The position numbers were made by a program, and so were the translations under genes. DNA of 62,357 bases, taken from Bacteroidota bacterium. Lineage in GTDB: Bacteria > Bacteroidota > Bacteroidia > Cytophagales > Cytophagaceae. Under the pieces are notes generated by a model, which worked only from the letters and a program-made list of their open reading frames with translations, had not been told where the DNA came from and made no database searches. This document shows, one piece after another, positions 25,702 to 34,818 of the stretch (positions are counted from its first letter, which is position 1; every line of letters starts with the position of its first letter). The DNA lies in contig JAEYZG010000019.1 of the NCBI GenBank assembly GCA_023428135.1, positions 1 through 62,357 of the forward strand, given 5' to 3'.

Positions 25702-26189
25702 TCATATTTGAAAGTATCATCCCAGATTAATAATTAGGATATGGGCAAAATTGAATAAACTTCCTCTTTGTGTGGAATCTATTGATGCCATCACTCTATG
25801 CGATGGAATCAATCGTTATGTTCCAGGACGTACAAAAGAACAGAACGCTTTTAATCAATATGCTAAAGGTTTTATTCACTAGATCTTATGATGAGTAGAT
25901 TTGGTAAGGATATTACCGTTCGTTTGATCCCAGTTTAAAACGGAAACTCTGTAATCAGCCGCTACACAGTTTGATTTTGCGGACATTTTTCTGATTATAT
26001 TTGTTTAAAATTTGACCTTGGTTGATTTGCCAGGCTGCACATTTTGGACATAGCATCAGAGTATTTGTCGTTGTAGTTTCGCATGAATTTGGTTTAAAAA
26101 GAGGCTTGACGATGCTACGAAATAACAAGAGAAATTGTACATTACAGGACCTTCAGTATAGAGAAGTATTATCAAAAAGTAAAGCCCAT
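25702..26189 (+). other. Non-coding stretch with a short decayed coding fragment
   Basis: Codons from 25751 to 25882 read LNKLPLCVESIDAITLCDG and NRYVPGRTKEQNAFNQYAKG with coding-like texture but only a TTG start and no recognisable family; it may be the tail of a lost gene. The rest, up to the group II intron remnant, has no open frame. Confidence 0.35.
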
Positions 26190-26279
26190 GTTTCATGAAC
26201 TGCTGTATACGTGATCCGTATGCGTGGAGTGGTGTGAGAGGTATAGTCCCGTCAGTACTTACGGAACCGTCTGCTCGAT
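26190..26279 (+). mobile_element. Group II intron 3'-end remnant (domains V-VI)
   Basis: GCTGTATACGTGATCCGTATGC is followed by GTGGTGTGAGAGG, a domain VI-like hairpin (GTCCCGTCAG...CTTACGGAAC) and the end CTGCTCGAT. This succession matches the 3' end of bacterial group II introns (catalytic domain V, GGTGTGAGAGG linker, domain VI, terminal CTACTCGAT-type sequence). No reverse transcriptase gene and no domain I precede it, so it is a fragment. Overlapping open frames here are RNA structure, not protein. Confidence 0.65.
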
Positions 26280-26307
26280 TATATGCAGGCTTTCTCTGCT
26301 TTTTACT

Positions 26308-26748
26308 TCATTCTGTTTTTGTAAGTTTCATCTCAAGAAATTTTTTCCAATTCATTTGGTTGTCCAACTTTTCCCAAGTTCCATTAATTTTGTTCTCGCT
26401 ATCATTTAATTGTCCTTGAAATCGAAGCTCTTTACCGATTATTTTCAGCTCATTGTTTTTTAATGTTCCTAACATTTTTCCCAAAGAGCCATGATTGTTA
26501 TAATATTCAAATGTTGCTTGGTTGTTGGTTTCGTCAAGTCCGATTATTTCGAAGGTTTGACTGTTTTCATTTCCCATAAGCACGTCAGCTTTGTGCAATA
26601 TGAAATATCCACCAAGTATCAGTTCGTAAGTGTCCGTTCCCGTTATTTGCAGTTCGGAATTCTCATCCGTAGACAATATCCTGCCTTCGGTTTTCCATTT
26701 TCCTATTAACTTTTTAAACTCGGTATTTTCAATTCGGTTTTTATTCAT
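26308..26748 (-). CDS. DUF1579-like lipocalin-type small protein
   Basis: 146 aa, no signal peptide. Sequence runs as alternating beta strands: KLIGKWKTEGRILS at the start (typical G-x-W strand of calycin folds), TDTYELILGGYFILHKADV, TFEIIGLDETNNQATFEYYNNHGS, and GTWEKLDNQMNWKKFLEM at the end. This matches the DUF1579 family found in many Bacteroidota, with unknown ligand. It ends next to the intron remnant and is 74 bases from the globin gene, same strand. Confidence 0.78.
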   Translation of the reverse strand: MNKNRIENTEFKKLIGKWKTEGRILSTDENSELQITGTDTYELILGGYFILHKADVLMGNENSQTFEIIGLDETNNQATFEYYNNHGSLGKMLGTLKNNELKIIGKELRFQGQLNDSENKINGTWEKLDNQMNWKKFLEMKLTKTE

Positions 26749-26822
26749 TTGATAGATTTTGTTTTAGCTGAAGATAACAGGCTTCAATCAGAAGGGTAGT
26801 GTATAAATTTTTTGGCGAGATA

Positions 26823-27203
26823 TTATTCCTCCGTATTCACCATGTGGAAGGCCATCTTGGGAAAGCTGGAGAATAATTCTTTCTTTAATTGCTCGTCTAT
26901 TGGAAGCTGGTAAACTGCTTTATTCATACACTGAAGCCAAGCTATAGCTTTACTTTCTGTAATCTCATGAGGCATATGCCTCGCTCTCATTTTAGGATGA
27001 CCATAGAGCTCAGAATATGCAGCCGGCCCACCCAAAAACTGGGTCAGAAAGAGTAGCTGTTTGTTTTTGATGACTTCTTTGGGTGTTTTGCTGAAAAGTG
27101 GTGCAAGTTGTTCATCGGTAAATACCAGATCATAGAAGTAGTCTACCAAAAGCTGCAGATTATCAGCGCCAAGTCTTTCATATATATTAGGAAGTTCTTC
27201 CAT
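26823..27203 (-). CDS. Truncated hemoglobin (group II-like)
   Basis: 126 aa. The 2/2 globin fold is indicated by the N-terminal NIYERLGADNLQLLVDYFYDLVF, the FLTQFLGGPAAYSELYGHP segment, proximal His76 in MRARHMPHEIT and Trp89 (position G8) in AIAWLQCMN. Group II proteins bind haem and handle O2/NO in the cytoplasm. Same strand as the DUF1579-like gene and just upstream of it, so the two may be co-transcribed. Confidence 0.9.
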   Translation of the reverse strand: MEELPNIYERLGADNLQLLVDYFYDLVFTDEQLAPLFSKTPKEVIKNKQLLFLTQFLGGPAAYSELYGHPKMRARHMPHEITESKAIAWLQCMNKAVYQLPIDEQLKKELFSSFPKMAFHMVNTEE

Positions 27204-27520
27204 TTACTATAGTTATTAAGTGCTTAAAGTTACAATTTTATGAACAGTTTTACCATTCAGGTCTCATGATATAATGTATTTGGTATTTAGTAGTAAAAGC
27301 AATGAAGATATATTTATTGTGATGATGTGTTGATAATTAAGTGGTTGGCTGAAAGAATAGGAGGCATTTGATTATAGTAAAATTAAATCTTTATAAAGTG
27401 TGTGTGTGGTAAAGTATTAGTAATTAATATGTTTTGTGGATTTGATAAGTTATTTTATTGATGTATTATTCATATAGTCAAGGTATAGCTATATTTGGTC
27501 AACAAGTTTTATAAAGAAAT
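27204..27520. other. Intergenic region between divergent globin and chitinase genes
   Basis: No gene. TATATTTG at 27490-27497 fits the Bacteroidota -7 element TAnnTTTG before the chitinase gene, but no TTG lies at the expected -33 distance. Confidence 0.35.
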
Positions 27521-28897
27521 ATGAATAGAAAGATATTACTGTGTATAGCTCTTCTCGCGCTTCTGGTAAGTTTTAACTTCAAGGCATTTTCACAAATTCC
27601 CAAGCCCGCTTTGGTAGGCTATTGGCAAAACTGGTCGTCGGATCTTAAGCTTACAGATGTTCACGATGCCTATAATGTGATACAGATAGCTTTTGGCACT
27701 ACTGAAGGTTCTTCATTATCAAAAATTACTTTCAGCTTGCCCTGGAACTATAGCAAAAGTTCATTTATGACAGATATTGATATACTTCACTCAAAAGGAA
27801 AAGTAGTAATATTAAGTCTTGGGGGAGCAAATGACCCTATCAGGCTGGATACTGAGGAGGCTAAGCAGGAGTTTATAAATTCTTTGAACGCCATACTTCA
27901 GGATTATAATTATAAGTTCGATGGAATAGATATAGATTTTGAATCCAGCTCAATGGCTTTCGGATCTTCCTGGACTATAAATGATCCTGCACCTGCCCAG
28001 ATCCATCTTATAGAGGCAATAAAGATATTGATGAGTGATTATAAAAATGCTACTGGTAAAAAGATGTTGCTCACCATGGCTCCGGAGACTATTTACCTGA
28101 TGGGAGCATTAAGTTCTTATCAGATTAATAACTACAATGGAGGTGCTATGTTGCCTATTATCCAAAGGTTAAAAGATGATATTGATTTGCTTCATTGTCA
28201 GTACTACAATGCTGGCGGTGCAAGTGGTGGCACATTTGCGATAGACGGGGTTGTTTACTATGATAATAGTGATCCTGATTATATTACTTCTATGACGGAA
28301 AGTATTATCAAAGGATTTACATTGCTTAAGAACAAAGGCGTTTATAGTGGCTTCCCTGCTTCGAAACTAGCGATAGGTCTTCCTGCCAAACCAACCAGTT
28401 GTGATCAGGGAACAGGATCTGGTTATAATAGTCCTGAAGATGTTTGCAGAGCCGTGCAGTATTTGCAGGGGAAGATCTCTAAACCTTCGGATTTTAGCTA
28501 TACAGTAACTGCTTCTTATCCGGATCTTGCAGGATTGATGACCTGGTCCATTAATCAAGACAAAAATACATGTGGTGGACTTTATTCTTTTGCAGAAAAT
28601 TTTACTTGTGCTTTCGATGTTTTAACCAACTTGCCCGTTGTGATGGATGATACTAAAGGAATTGAAGTTTATCCGAATCCCGCCAATGATTATATAGATA
28701 TTAGTGTTAAAGCTGATTTAACAGGTGCAGCAGAATTTGATATCATTAATGTTGATGGAGAAATTGTTTATACAGGCAAGCTTATGTCAGATCTGAAAAC
28801 TTATAATCTGGATATCCATCATTTTAAATCAGGATTGTATTTCCTTAGAATACATTCCGATAAAGTGAAGTGGAATAAGCGATTTGTGAAGTACTGA
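27521..28897 (+). CDS. Secreted GH18 chitinase with T9SS sorting domain
   Basis: 458 aa, signal peptide 1-24 (cut at FSQ). The GH18 barrel (about 27-370) opens with ALVGYWQNW and has the active-site motif DGIDIDFE with Asp137, Asp139 and catalytic Glu141; LSLGG precedes it and MTWSINQD is the last barrel strand with the conserved Trp. A C-terminal sorting domain (about 385-458: EVYPNPANDYIDISV ... SGLYFLRI ... RFVKY) sends it through the type IX system. The enzyme cleaves beta-1,4 GlcNAc links in chitin; the DXDXE set is intact, so activity is expected. Bacterial type similar to ChiD-like single-domain enzymes. A double-hairpin repeat follows. Confidence 0.93.
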   Translation: MNRKILLCIALLALLVSFNFKAFSQIPKPALVGYWQNWSSDLKLTDVHDAYNVIQIAFGTTEGSSLSKITFSLPWNYSKSSFMTDIDILHSKGKVVILSLGGANDPIRLDTEEAKQEFINSLNAILQDYNYKFDGIDIDFESSSMAFGSSWTINDPAPAQIHLIEAIKILMSDYKNATGKKMLLTMAPETIYLMGALSSYQINNYNGGAMLPIIQRLKDDIDLLHCQYYNAGGASGGTFAIDGVVYYDNSDPDYITSMTESIIKGFTLLKNKGVYSGFPASKLAIGLPAKPTSCDQGTGSGYNSPEDVCRAVQYLQGKISKPSDFSYTVTASYPDLAGLMTWSINQDKNTCGGLYSFAENFTCAFDVLTNLPVVMDDTKGIEVYPNPANDYIDISVKADLTGAAEFDIINVDGEIVYTGKLMSDLKTYNLDIHHFKSGLYFLRIHSDKVKWNKRFVKY

Positions 28898-28918
28898 TAG
28901 GTTATTGTTTATACAACG

Positions 28919-28976
28919 CGAGAATAGCGATACAATCTCTATTCTCGAAAATCCTCGTTAATGAAACGAGGACTAT
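28919..28976 (+). repeat. Double-hairpin intergenic repeat, copy 1
   Basis: Hairpin 1: CGAGAATAGCGAT / ATCTCTATTCTCG around ACA (one mismatch). Hairpin 2: TCCTCGTT / AACGAGGA around five bases, then CTAT. Starts 22 bases after the chitinase stop and precedes a beta-propeller gene on the same strand, so it lies in a probable transcript or acts as a terminator-like structure. Confidence 0.9.
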
Positions 28977-29017
28977 AAGATTTCAAGAATTATATTTTAA
29001 ATCATTAATTAAATCTA

Positions 29018-30709
29018 ATGCGAGTACTTATTATTATCCTTACTCTATTCGTGTCGTGTAAGCTACAGGCTCAAAACATTAATTGGTCCAGAGGAGCAGC
29101 GAAAACCGAACTAAGTGCTATTAATTCTCTCAATGTAGATGGAAATGGGAATAGTTATTTTGGTGGGATGTTCAGCGACACAGTGATAACGGAGGAATTT
29201 AATTTTAAAACCCAACCGGGGAAATATAAAATTCTTTGTGGCAAATATAAAAATGATGGTACATTAATTTGGGCAGCTGCTGATGGGGAATGTGACGCTA
29301 TCTATTCATATTCATCTGCATATGATCAGTCAGGTAATTTATATGTTGGAGGTTCATGCAGGGGGGATATAACTTTTAACGGAATTACATATCAAAATAT
29401 TAATTCAGGTTTTTTGGCCAAATTTGATAACCAAGGAAATCCTCAGTGGATAGAATTGGTTAAAGGTATTTTTGACTCTTACTCTAGTGGTATAAGTTTT
29501 TTAAGGACTGATTCAGAAAATAACATTTACATCTTTGGTAGTTTTGTGGGGGCGGTTGATTTTGGAGATACTACCGTTGCTTCTTTGCCGAAGCCATGGT
29601 CCAATGCAGTACTTGCGAAGTACAATCCTTCAGGAAAATGCTTATGGGCGAGATCTTACCTTCCAACAGGCGTGAATTTGCCTGCCACTAAACCCTCATC
29701 ACTTGAAATTGATGAGGACAACAATGTTTATGTTGCAGGAGGATTGGTAGGGACACTTACGCTAAATTCCACTACCAGCGTTACTTCTGATGGGGAAGAT
29801 ATCTTTCTACTGAAGCTAGATAGAGATGGAAATTCCAAGTGGCTTACAAAGATAGGTATTGCGAATACAAGTGAGTTCGGGCAATTAAGTGATATATGTA
29901 ATGGGACTATGTATTTTTGTATGCGATTTCAAGGTGATTCTACCATTGTTAATGGTGAAATTTACAAAGGCGTTGTGAATAAGCATAATGTGGTTACGGG
30001 TAATGTATTGATAAAATTTGATACCTCTGGCGCTGTTCAATGGTCTAAACTAATAGATGTACCTGTGCAAAATGCTGGATACGTTAATACAATGGAAGTT
30101 GATTTGGACAAAACAGGAGATGCAATCGTTAGTGGCTGTTATGGAGGAAGTATTGATTTTATAGACACGACTTTATCTAACGATGGAGATCTGGATCCAT
30201 TCATTCTTAGATTTGATCATATGGGAAATTTATTAGAAATCTGGAGTGAGGGGTATAAAACTGATGAGTACATAAGCTCGACAGAGATTGATGCCTGTGG
30301 AAATTATTATGTGGCCGGAATGTTTTTTGACTCTACAGGATTGGGAGGTGTTCCTCTGAAGACAAAAAATAGTAAGTGGAGCTATTTTCTTACCAAGATA
30401 TCAACAAATAGTGAATGTGAAATAATTACAGGTATTGAACAACGTGTGGAATTATCAGATGTAACGATTTTCCCTAATCCGGTCTATAACAAGGAAGTTG
30501 TTCAAATTGAAATTGCTAAGGCAATGTATGGTCCAGCCACTATCAAAATAAGAGATTTGGTAGGGAATATGGTATATGAACAATCAGTCTCAAACAAAAG
30601 TAATACACGTCTAGAAGTAGCCGCTGGAAATCTTGTAACAGGAACTTATTTTGTTGAGATATATGATGGACGCAAGTTACAGGTGAAAAAACTGGTTGTT
30701 ATAGAATAA
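29018..30709 (+). CDS. Secreted beta-propeller (SBBP-repeat) protein with T9SS sorting domain, paralogue A
   Basis: 563 aa, signal peptide 1-18 (cut at LQAQ). Seven or so repeats of about 55-60 residues of the form G-x-x-Y-x-x-G-x-F/C followed by FLAKFDNQGNPQWI, typical of SBBP beta-propeller repeats (AYDQSGNLYVGGSCRG, EIDEDNNVYVAGGLVG, FLLKLDRDGNSKWLTKIG). C-terminal sorting domain (about 490-563: VTIFPNPVYNKE ... TGTYFVEI ... KKLVVIE). Function likely structural or adhesive at the cell surface; no catalytic motif. Strongly similar along its length to the protein at 35181-36836. Confidence 0.85.
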   Translation: MRVLIIILTLFVSCKLQAQNINWSRGAAKTELSAINSLNVDGNGNSYFGGMFSDTVITEEFNFKTQPGKYKILCGKYKNDGTLIWAAADGECDAIYSYSSAYDQSGNLYVGGSCRGDITFNGITYQNINSGFLAKFDNQGNPQWIELVKGIFDSYSSGISFLRTDSENNIYIFGSFVGAVDFGDTTVASLPKPWSNAVLAKYNPSGKCLWARSYLPTGVNLPATKPSSLEIDEDNNVYVAGGLVGTLTLNSTTSVTSDGEDIFLLKLDRDGNSKWLTKIGIANTSEFGQLSDICNGTMYFCMRFQGDSTIVNGEIYKGVVNKHNVVTGNVLIKFDTSGAVQWSKLIDVPVQNAGYVNTMEVDLDKTGDAIVSGCYGGSIDFIDTTLSNDGDLDPFILRFDHMGNLLEIWSEGYKTDEYISSTEIDACGNYYVAGMFFDSTGLGGVPLKTKNSKWSYFLTKISTNSECEIITGIEQRVELSDVTIFPNPVYNKEVVQIEIAKAMYGPATIKIRDLVGNMVYEQSVSNKSNTRLEVAAGNLVTGTYFVEIYDGRKLQVKKLVVIE

Positions 30710-30796
30710 AAGGGAAAGTGTGTCTTTTTTCTTAACGGTTTTAGATGAGTTAATGAGGTTTCCTAAGAGGATGGTTCTGGTTGCTTTTGATTCTAT

Positions 30797-30852
30797 GTGA
30801 ATAGCGATACAATGCTATACTAGGAAATCCTCGTTAAGGAAACGATTACTAT
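30797..30852 (+). repeat. Double-hairpin intergenic repeat, copy 2 (degenerate)
   Basis: Reads GTGAATAGCGATACAATGCTATAC followed by AATCCTCGTTAAGG and AACGATTACTAT. The first stem has lost a base and the second has two mismatches, so this copy is decayed. It lies between the stop of the beta-propeller gene and a separate terminator. Confidence 0.8.
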
Positions 30853-30887
30853 AAGGAATAAAAAGTAAGATCAACAATTTCAACAAA

Positions 30888-30928
30888 TTAAAGAAGGCCT
30901 AAAATCAATGATCGTAGGCCTTCTTTAA
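30888..30928. terminator. Bidirectional intrinsic terminator
   Basis: 14-bp perfect stem TTAAAGAAGGCCTA / TAGGCCTTCTTTAA with a 13-base loop between convergent genes (stops at 30709 and 30951). The presence of a proper terminator beside repeat copy 2 shows that the repeat is not simply the terminator. Confidence 0.88.
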
Positions 30929-30950
30929 AGCATTTAAATAGTATATGATT

Positions 30951-32477
30951 TTACTTGATTACGACTTTGCCGAACATTTCTGAACTGCCTCTAATAAAGT
31001 GCATTAAAAGTCCATTATCTCCATCCAGCAAATAGTTATATTTATTAGGTAAATAAAACATACCATAATTTTCATAGAACATATTTCTCTCCATTTTTCC
31101 GGAAGAATCTATGCTTACACAAACAGCTCTTGTCCCTGCATAGTCTCTTATAGATTCCCGTTTTGAATTGTTATATTTTTCAATGTCCGGATGCCATTTT
31201 AGGTTTTGGGGATGCTCAAGATAGAGGAAATGAAGCTTTCCATTGATTACAGCGCTATTAAAAGCAAAAACCTTTACTGAGGTGAATTTGGGAACAAGCT
31301 TCATCCAGTCAATATCTCCTTCGTCTGTTATTTTAACAACAATTATCTCATTGCTTACATCATATTTCAGATAAGGGTCAACCACGGTATAGGAATGGCT
31401 CGCCACAAAATAATTGTCTTTGCCAATAGCAAAAATATCTTCTGCAACAAAATATTTATCGCCGGGTAGATCTGAAGGATAATATTTCAAATTATTATAT
31501 ACGTCTTTATTAAAGTATTGATTAGTTTTTTTTATAACACTGAAATTTTCAGCCTTGATTTTATAACTGAAAAATCCCATTTTTCTTTCCGGCTTGTCCT
31601 TGTATTTTCCCTCCCATTCAATTATGTCTCTGAACATACCTGCAATGGTCACAGAATTATCATGATCATTAAATTTAATCAGACCATTATAGACTTCCTT
31701 TGTCGATCCGAGATTAAGCTCTAATGTTTTCATCTGATTATTAGCTGCTGGTATCATTCCTATTGCCAGTCCTACCTGGTCTGATGAATTCAGATAATTA
31801 AAAGAAAAGTAAAAGCTTCCTGTATTATCAATTATATAGTTCAAACTGAATATACTTCCTCTGCCGTAACTTTTAGGCAATTGAAATTTCTTAATCTGTT
31901 CAAAAGTAACAGCATCATGGATACTCACATTCACTTCCTGTGGCACATCTTCATACTTTACCGAACTTACCAATGCGATTTTCTTTCTGTCAGGTGAGAT
32001 AGACATTTGAAATTTTCCTTCATCATTGTCGGCTGCAATTTTCATTAATGATTTTTCTTTGCTGACAGCTCCGTTTTTATCAACAGAGATAAGCAAATAC
32101 TCTTTCTCTTTGACATCTTTAAAATAAGTGCCCAGGAAGACATATACTTTACCTGGAACGGCAATTGAGTTTACGACAAACTTTGCAGGATCAGTCTGAG
32201 CACCTGGTATTGCATCTAAAGCAAGATCTACAGAAAATTTTTGGGCGAAACTTTTTTTATCGTAGGCTTCTACGAAATACTTTGTGCCTACGCCTTTTTT
32301 CTTGATTCGAAGGATGTAAAATATTTCATCATCGCCTCCCAAAGCTCCTTTATACTCCGCATTTTTTTCGGGCTTAAAAGTTTCTCCCTGAACTAATGTA
32401 ACCTTAGTCTGGCTGTGGACAAATGGAATCAGGCATGAAAACAAAACAATAGCAATCAAAAACTTTAAAGAATTCAT
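30951..32477 (-). CDS. Secreted protein of unknown function, propeller-like
   Basis: 508 aa, signal peptide 1-22 (cut at VHSQ). The mature protein is beta-rich with repeated segments such as VYVFLGTYFKD, FYFSFNYLNSSDQVG, VTIAGMFRDIIEW and LHFLYLEHPQNLKW, consistent with an irregular propeller. No catalytic motif and no clear T9SS sorting domain (it ends MFGKVVIK without the LxxGxY pattern). Family not recognised beyond a Bacteroidota-type exported protein. Monocistronic. Confidence 0.6.
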   Translation of the reverse strand: MNSLKFLIAIVLFSCLIPFVHSQTKVTLVQGETFKPEKNAEYKGALGGDDEIFYILRIKKKGVGTKYFVEAYDKKSFAQKFSVDLALDAIPGAQTDPAKFVVNSIAVPGKVYVFLGTYFKDVKEKEYLLISVDKNGAVSKEKSLMKIAADNDEGKFQMSISPDRKKIALVSSVKYEDVPQEVNVSIHDAVTFEQIKKFQLPKSYGRGSIFSLNYIIDNTGSFYFSFNYLNSSDQVGLAIGMIPAANNQMKTLELNLGSTKEVYNGLIKFNDHDNSVTIAGMFRDIIEWEGKYKDKPERKMGFFSYKIKAENFSVIKKTNQYFNKDVYNNLKYYPSDLPGDKYFVAEDIFAIGKDNYFVASHSYTVVDPYLKYDVSNEIIVVKITDEGDIDWMKLVPKFTSVKVFAFNSAVINGKLHFLYLEHPQNLKWHPDIEKYNNSKRESIRDYAGTRAVCVSIDSSGKMERNMFYENYGMFYLPNKYNYLLDGDNGLLMHFIRGSSEMFGKVVIK

Positions 32478-33052
32478 ACAAAAATTATATTAGACTTCAT
32501 TATTTTAAATAATTCTTTAATCTACGTAATCCATTAATAATCTTAGAGAAGAGCTTTCATTGAGTCCAAAATGTCAGGACAGTTTTTTTTATAAATGACA
32601 AAGCTATTTTGATAGTGTGGTCGTATTTGCTTAATTATCAGATAGAGTGTATTGTATTAAGAAAGTAAAAAGATGTAAGGAATTTTGATTTTTAGTTTGG
32701 TTTTGGGGGAAGGATAAAATTAGTTTTGCCCTTCTCCATTATGTTAAAACGTCAGCCGCTTTTAAGTAATGATACTCCTTTTGATTTAGCTGTCTGCATA
32801 TTTACGATTTAAATTGCCGATTATTTTTGTAGCTATAAGATCCTTTGATGGGCATAGAAAGATTTCAAAAATAGATGACTATTGTTCCTCTTGATGCTAT
32901 GCGAGAATAGCGATACAATCGCTATTCTCGAAAATCCTCGTTAAGGAAACGAGGACTATTGAATTATGAACTATTCGAGCTTTTTCAGATTAATTTCTTA
33001 TCTTCGGTTTGTATACCAATTGTTTATCGGGACTGAATAAAACAAGAATAAT
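32478..33052. other. Divergent intergenic region containing a repeat copy
   Basis: 575 bases with no gene. Apart from repeat copy 3 at 32902-32959 it is AT-rich and featureless to inspection. Promoters for both neighbours must lie here. Confidence 0.4.
32902..32959 (+). repeat. Double-hairpin intergenic repeat, copy 3 (best match to consensus)
   Basis: Hairpin 1 is perfect: CGAGAATAGCGAT / ATCGCTATTCTCG with loop ACA. Hairpin 2 is perfect: TCCTCGTT / AACGAGGA with loop AAGGA, then CTAT. Unlike other copies it lies between divergent genes, about 95 bases before a plus-strand start. Confidence 0.93.
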
Positions 33053-33388
33053 ATGATTAATACAGAGAAAACATTAACGGAAGTAATAGAAGTATTAAGA
33101 AGCAGAGGTTATGTTGAAGATTTTAATTTGTTTGAAGTAGGTCTTTCCTATAAAAAAGGTGATGAAAAAATAAATCTGAATGACATTGTGATTGATAAGA
33201 CTTATCGCTTTACTGGGCAAAACGACCTGGAAGATGAAGCTGTCTTATATGCTATGAGAAACACTAAAGATGGAGTGAAAGGTATATTTGTAAATGGCTA
33301 TGGAACATATAGCGATAAAGAAGCTGATGAGATTATTAGCCAGATCGTCAGCCGTGAGGAGGATGATAACGATGATTGGATGAATTGA
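33053..33388 (+). CDS. Conserved small Bacteroidota protein (often labelled phosphoribosylpyrophosphate synthetase)
   Basis: 111 aa, acidic, cytoplasmic. Pattern: TLTEVIEVLRSRGYVEDFNL near the N-terminus, then VIDKTYRFTGQNDLEDEAVLYAM and DGVKGIFVNGYGTY. This is a common small Bacteroidota family; the frequent database label as a PRPP synthetase has no support in the sequence, which is too short and lacks the PRPP-binding loop. Function unknown. Confidence 0.75.
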   Translation: MINTEKTLTEVIEVLRSRGYVEDFNLFEVGLSYKKGDEKINLNDIVIDKTYRFTGQNDLEDEAVLYAMRNTKDGVKGIFVNGYGTYSDKEADEIISQIVSREEDDNDDWMN

Positions 33389-33476
33389 TACCCCCAAGTT
33401 CTCTTTGAAGAAGTACATCTTTTGCAGAAAGCTAATTCAGGTTGTGTTAAAGATGTTGCTTGCTCTTAATTTTATT

Positions 33477-33534
33477 GAAGAATAGAGATGGAATCGCTAT
33501 TTTCGGAAATCCTCATTAAGGAAACGAGGACTAT
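33477..33534 (+). repeat. Double-hairpin intergenic repeat, copy 4
   Basis: AATAGAGAT / ATCGCTATT around GGA forms hairpin 1 (imperfect); TCCTCATT / AACGAGGA forms hairpin 2 with one mismatch, then CTAT. Placed between convergent genes (stops at 33388 and 33553). Confidence 0.87.
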
Positions 33535-33552
33535 TTGTTTAAAAAGAAATTA

Positions 33553-33951
33553 TTATTCTTTCACTTCGCCTTCAAGAAAAAACCATATACCCTTTTCCTT
33601 AATAAAATAAGAATGTTCATGATGAACAACCGATAGGTTCTCTTCATTGGAATAATATGCTTTAAAAGTAACTGTACCTTTGTCATCGGTTGCAGAGCCA
33701 TTTTCTGTTGTGATAACTTCCAGCTTTATCCATTTGCTTGATGTAGCCCATTTTTTTATGCTTGCTGCTGAATAATATTTTCTTTTAGAGGGATGTGTCG
33801 TCTTGAGGATATACCTTACATCTGCTTCAACATAGGCTGAATACCTGGACCGCATTAATTGCTCTGCTGTCTCCGGTGATTTGTCTCCCAGAAGGAAAGG
33901 TTCGCAACAAGATTCAAAAGATAAGCCAGAGTTGCAGTAACAAGGTGTCAT
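33553..33951 (-). CDS. YchJ/UPF0225-like protein with N-terminal SEC-C-like cysteines
   Basis: 132 aa. The N-terminus has Cys4, Cys6, Cys15, Cys16 in the pattern C-x-C-x8-C-C of SEC-C zinc sites, followed by PETAEQLMRSRYSAYVEADVRYILKTTHP, which is the UPF0225 hallmark, and an NTF2-like fold ending YFIKEKGIWFFLEGEVKE. Cytoplasmic, of unknown function. It is 55 bases downstream of the 2OG-oxygenase gene on the same strand, so the two are probably one operon. Confidence 0.88.
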   Translation of the reverse strand: MTPCYCNSGLSFESCCEPFLLGDKSPETAEQLMRSRYSAYVEADVRYILKTTHPSKRKYYSAASIKKWATSSKWIKLEVITTENGSATDDKGTVTFKAYYSNEENLSVVHHEHSYFIKEKGIWFFLEGEVKE

Positions 33952-34006
33952 TATTTTATGGATTTTGCTTTTACTAATATTATAATCAATACCACTTTAA
34001 TCTCTT

Positions 34007-34558
34007 TTATTCTTCTTCAAGTCTGAACATTATGTCCGTTCGTAAAACATATTTCACACCTTGTTTAACTGGACTACCTTCATGTTCTAAGTCGTGAAGG
34101 AAAATCAAAGCAGTGCCTTGTTTGGGTTGAATCGTAAGGTTATTAAAGGTTGTTTCTCCTCCTTCATAGACATCATTCAGGTAAATCATGAATGTATAGT
34201 AACTTGCTTCAAATTCATCACGAATGAAACTTTGATCTTTGTGTCGTTTGAATTGTTGTCCGGACTCATATTTGTAAAACCTGAAGAGTTCATTAAATCC
34301 AATGGCTCTGCTGTTGCCTATCTTAGTAGGTGCAAATTGTTCAAATCTTAGCCAAAGGTTATTGGCAAGATCAATATCGTTATAGATTACTCTATTATTA
34401 TTTCTTATTGATTCAACTCTAATAGCTCCTTTTTCTGAGTTTACAGTAGCAGGTTCATATCCTATACCTTCGCTTTTTTTGATAAAATCCTCGCATTCCT
34501 GCCTTGTCCAAAAGTCGTCTAAAGTAAAAATGTAATTTGTAAAGATGTTCTTTTTCAT
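34007..34558 (-). CDS. Prolyl 4-hydroxylase-like 2-oxoglutarate/Fe(II) dioxygenase
   Basis: 183 aa. The double-stranded beta-helix carries the iron triad His106-x-Asp108 (FKRHKDQSF) and His159 (DLEHEGSPV), plus Arg173 (YVLRTD) for the 2-oxoglutarate carboxylate. ETTFNN and KQGTALIF are the matching conserved strands. Related enzymes hydroxylate prolines or other side chains; the target here is unknown. The full metal set predicts activity. Upstream of a YchJ-like gene in the same direction. Confidence 0.88.
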   Translation of the reverse strand: MKKNIFTNYIFTLDDFWTRQECEDFIKKSEGIGYEPATVNSEKGAIRVESIRNNNRVIYNDIDLANNLWLRFEQFAPTKIGNSRAIGFNELFRFYKYESGQQFKRHKDQSFIRDEFEASYYTFMIYLNDVYEGGETTFNNLTIQPKQGTALIFLHDLEHEGSPVKQGVKYVLRTDIMFRLEEE

Positions 34559-34760
34559 GGTCTTATTTATATGCTCACAAACGAGAAATACGAAGCTATG
34601 GATGTATATTCTTATTTTTTACAACAAAACTATCCATTTTAGCAGCAATAGTCAATGAAGATCAGGATATGAGCAGAAAAGTAGATGGCAAAATAGAATA
34701 TTGCAAGTAGATAGACTTACACCACAATAGGCTGAAATTATCGGATCGCGTCTGTTATGA

Positions 34761-34818
34761 GAGAAATAGCGATACAATCGCTATTCCCGAAAATCTTCGT
34801 TGAGGAAACGAGGACTAT
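34761..34818 (+). repeat. Double-hairpin intergenic repeat, copy 5
   Basis: Hairpin 1: GAGAAATAGCGAT / ATCGCTATTCCC around ACA (core AATAGCGAT perfect, base of the stem imperfect). Hairpin 2: TCTTCGTT / AACGAGGA around GAGGA, one G-U-type mismatch, then CTAT. Located between divergent genes. Confidence 0.9.

Noticed and set aside
26195..26419. Open frame of 74 aa on the plus strand
   Set aside because: Its first part is group II intron domain V-VI sequence and the rest runs antisense to the DUF1579-like gene.
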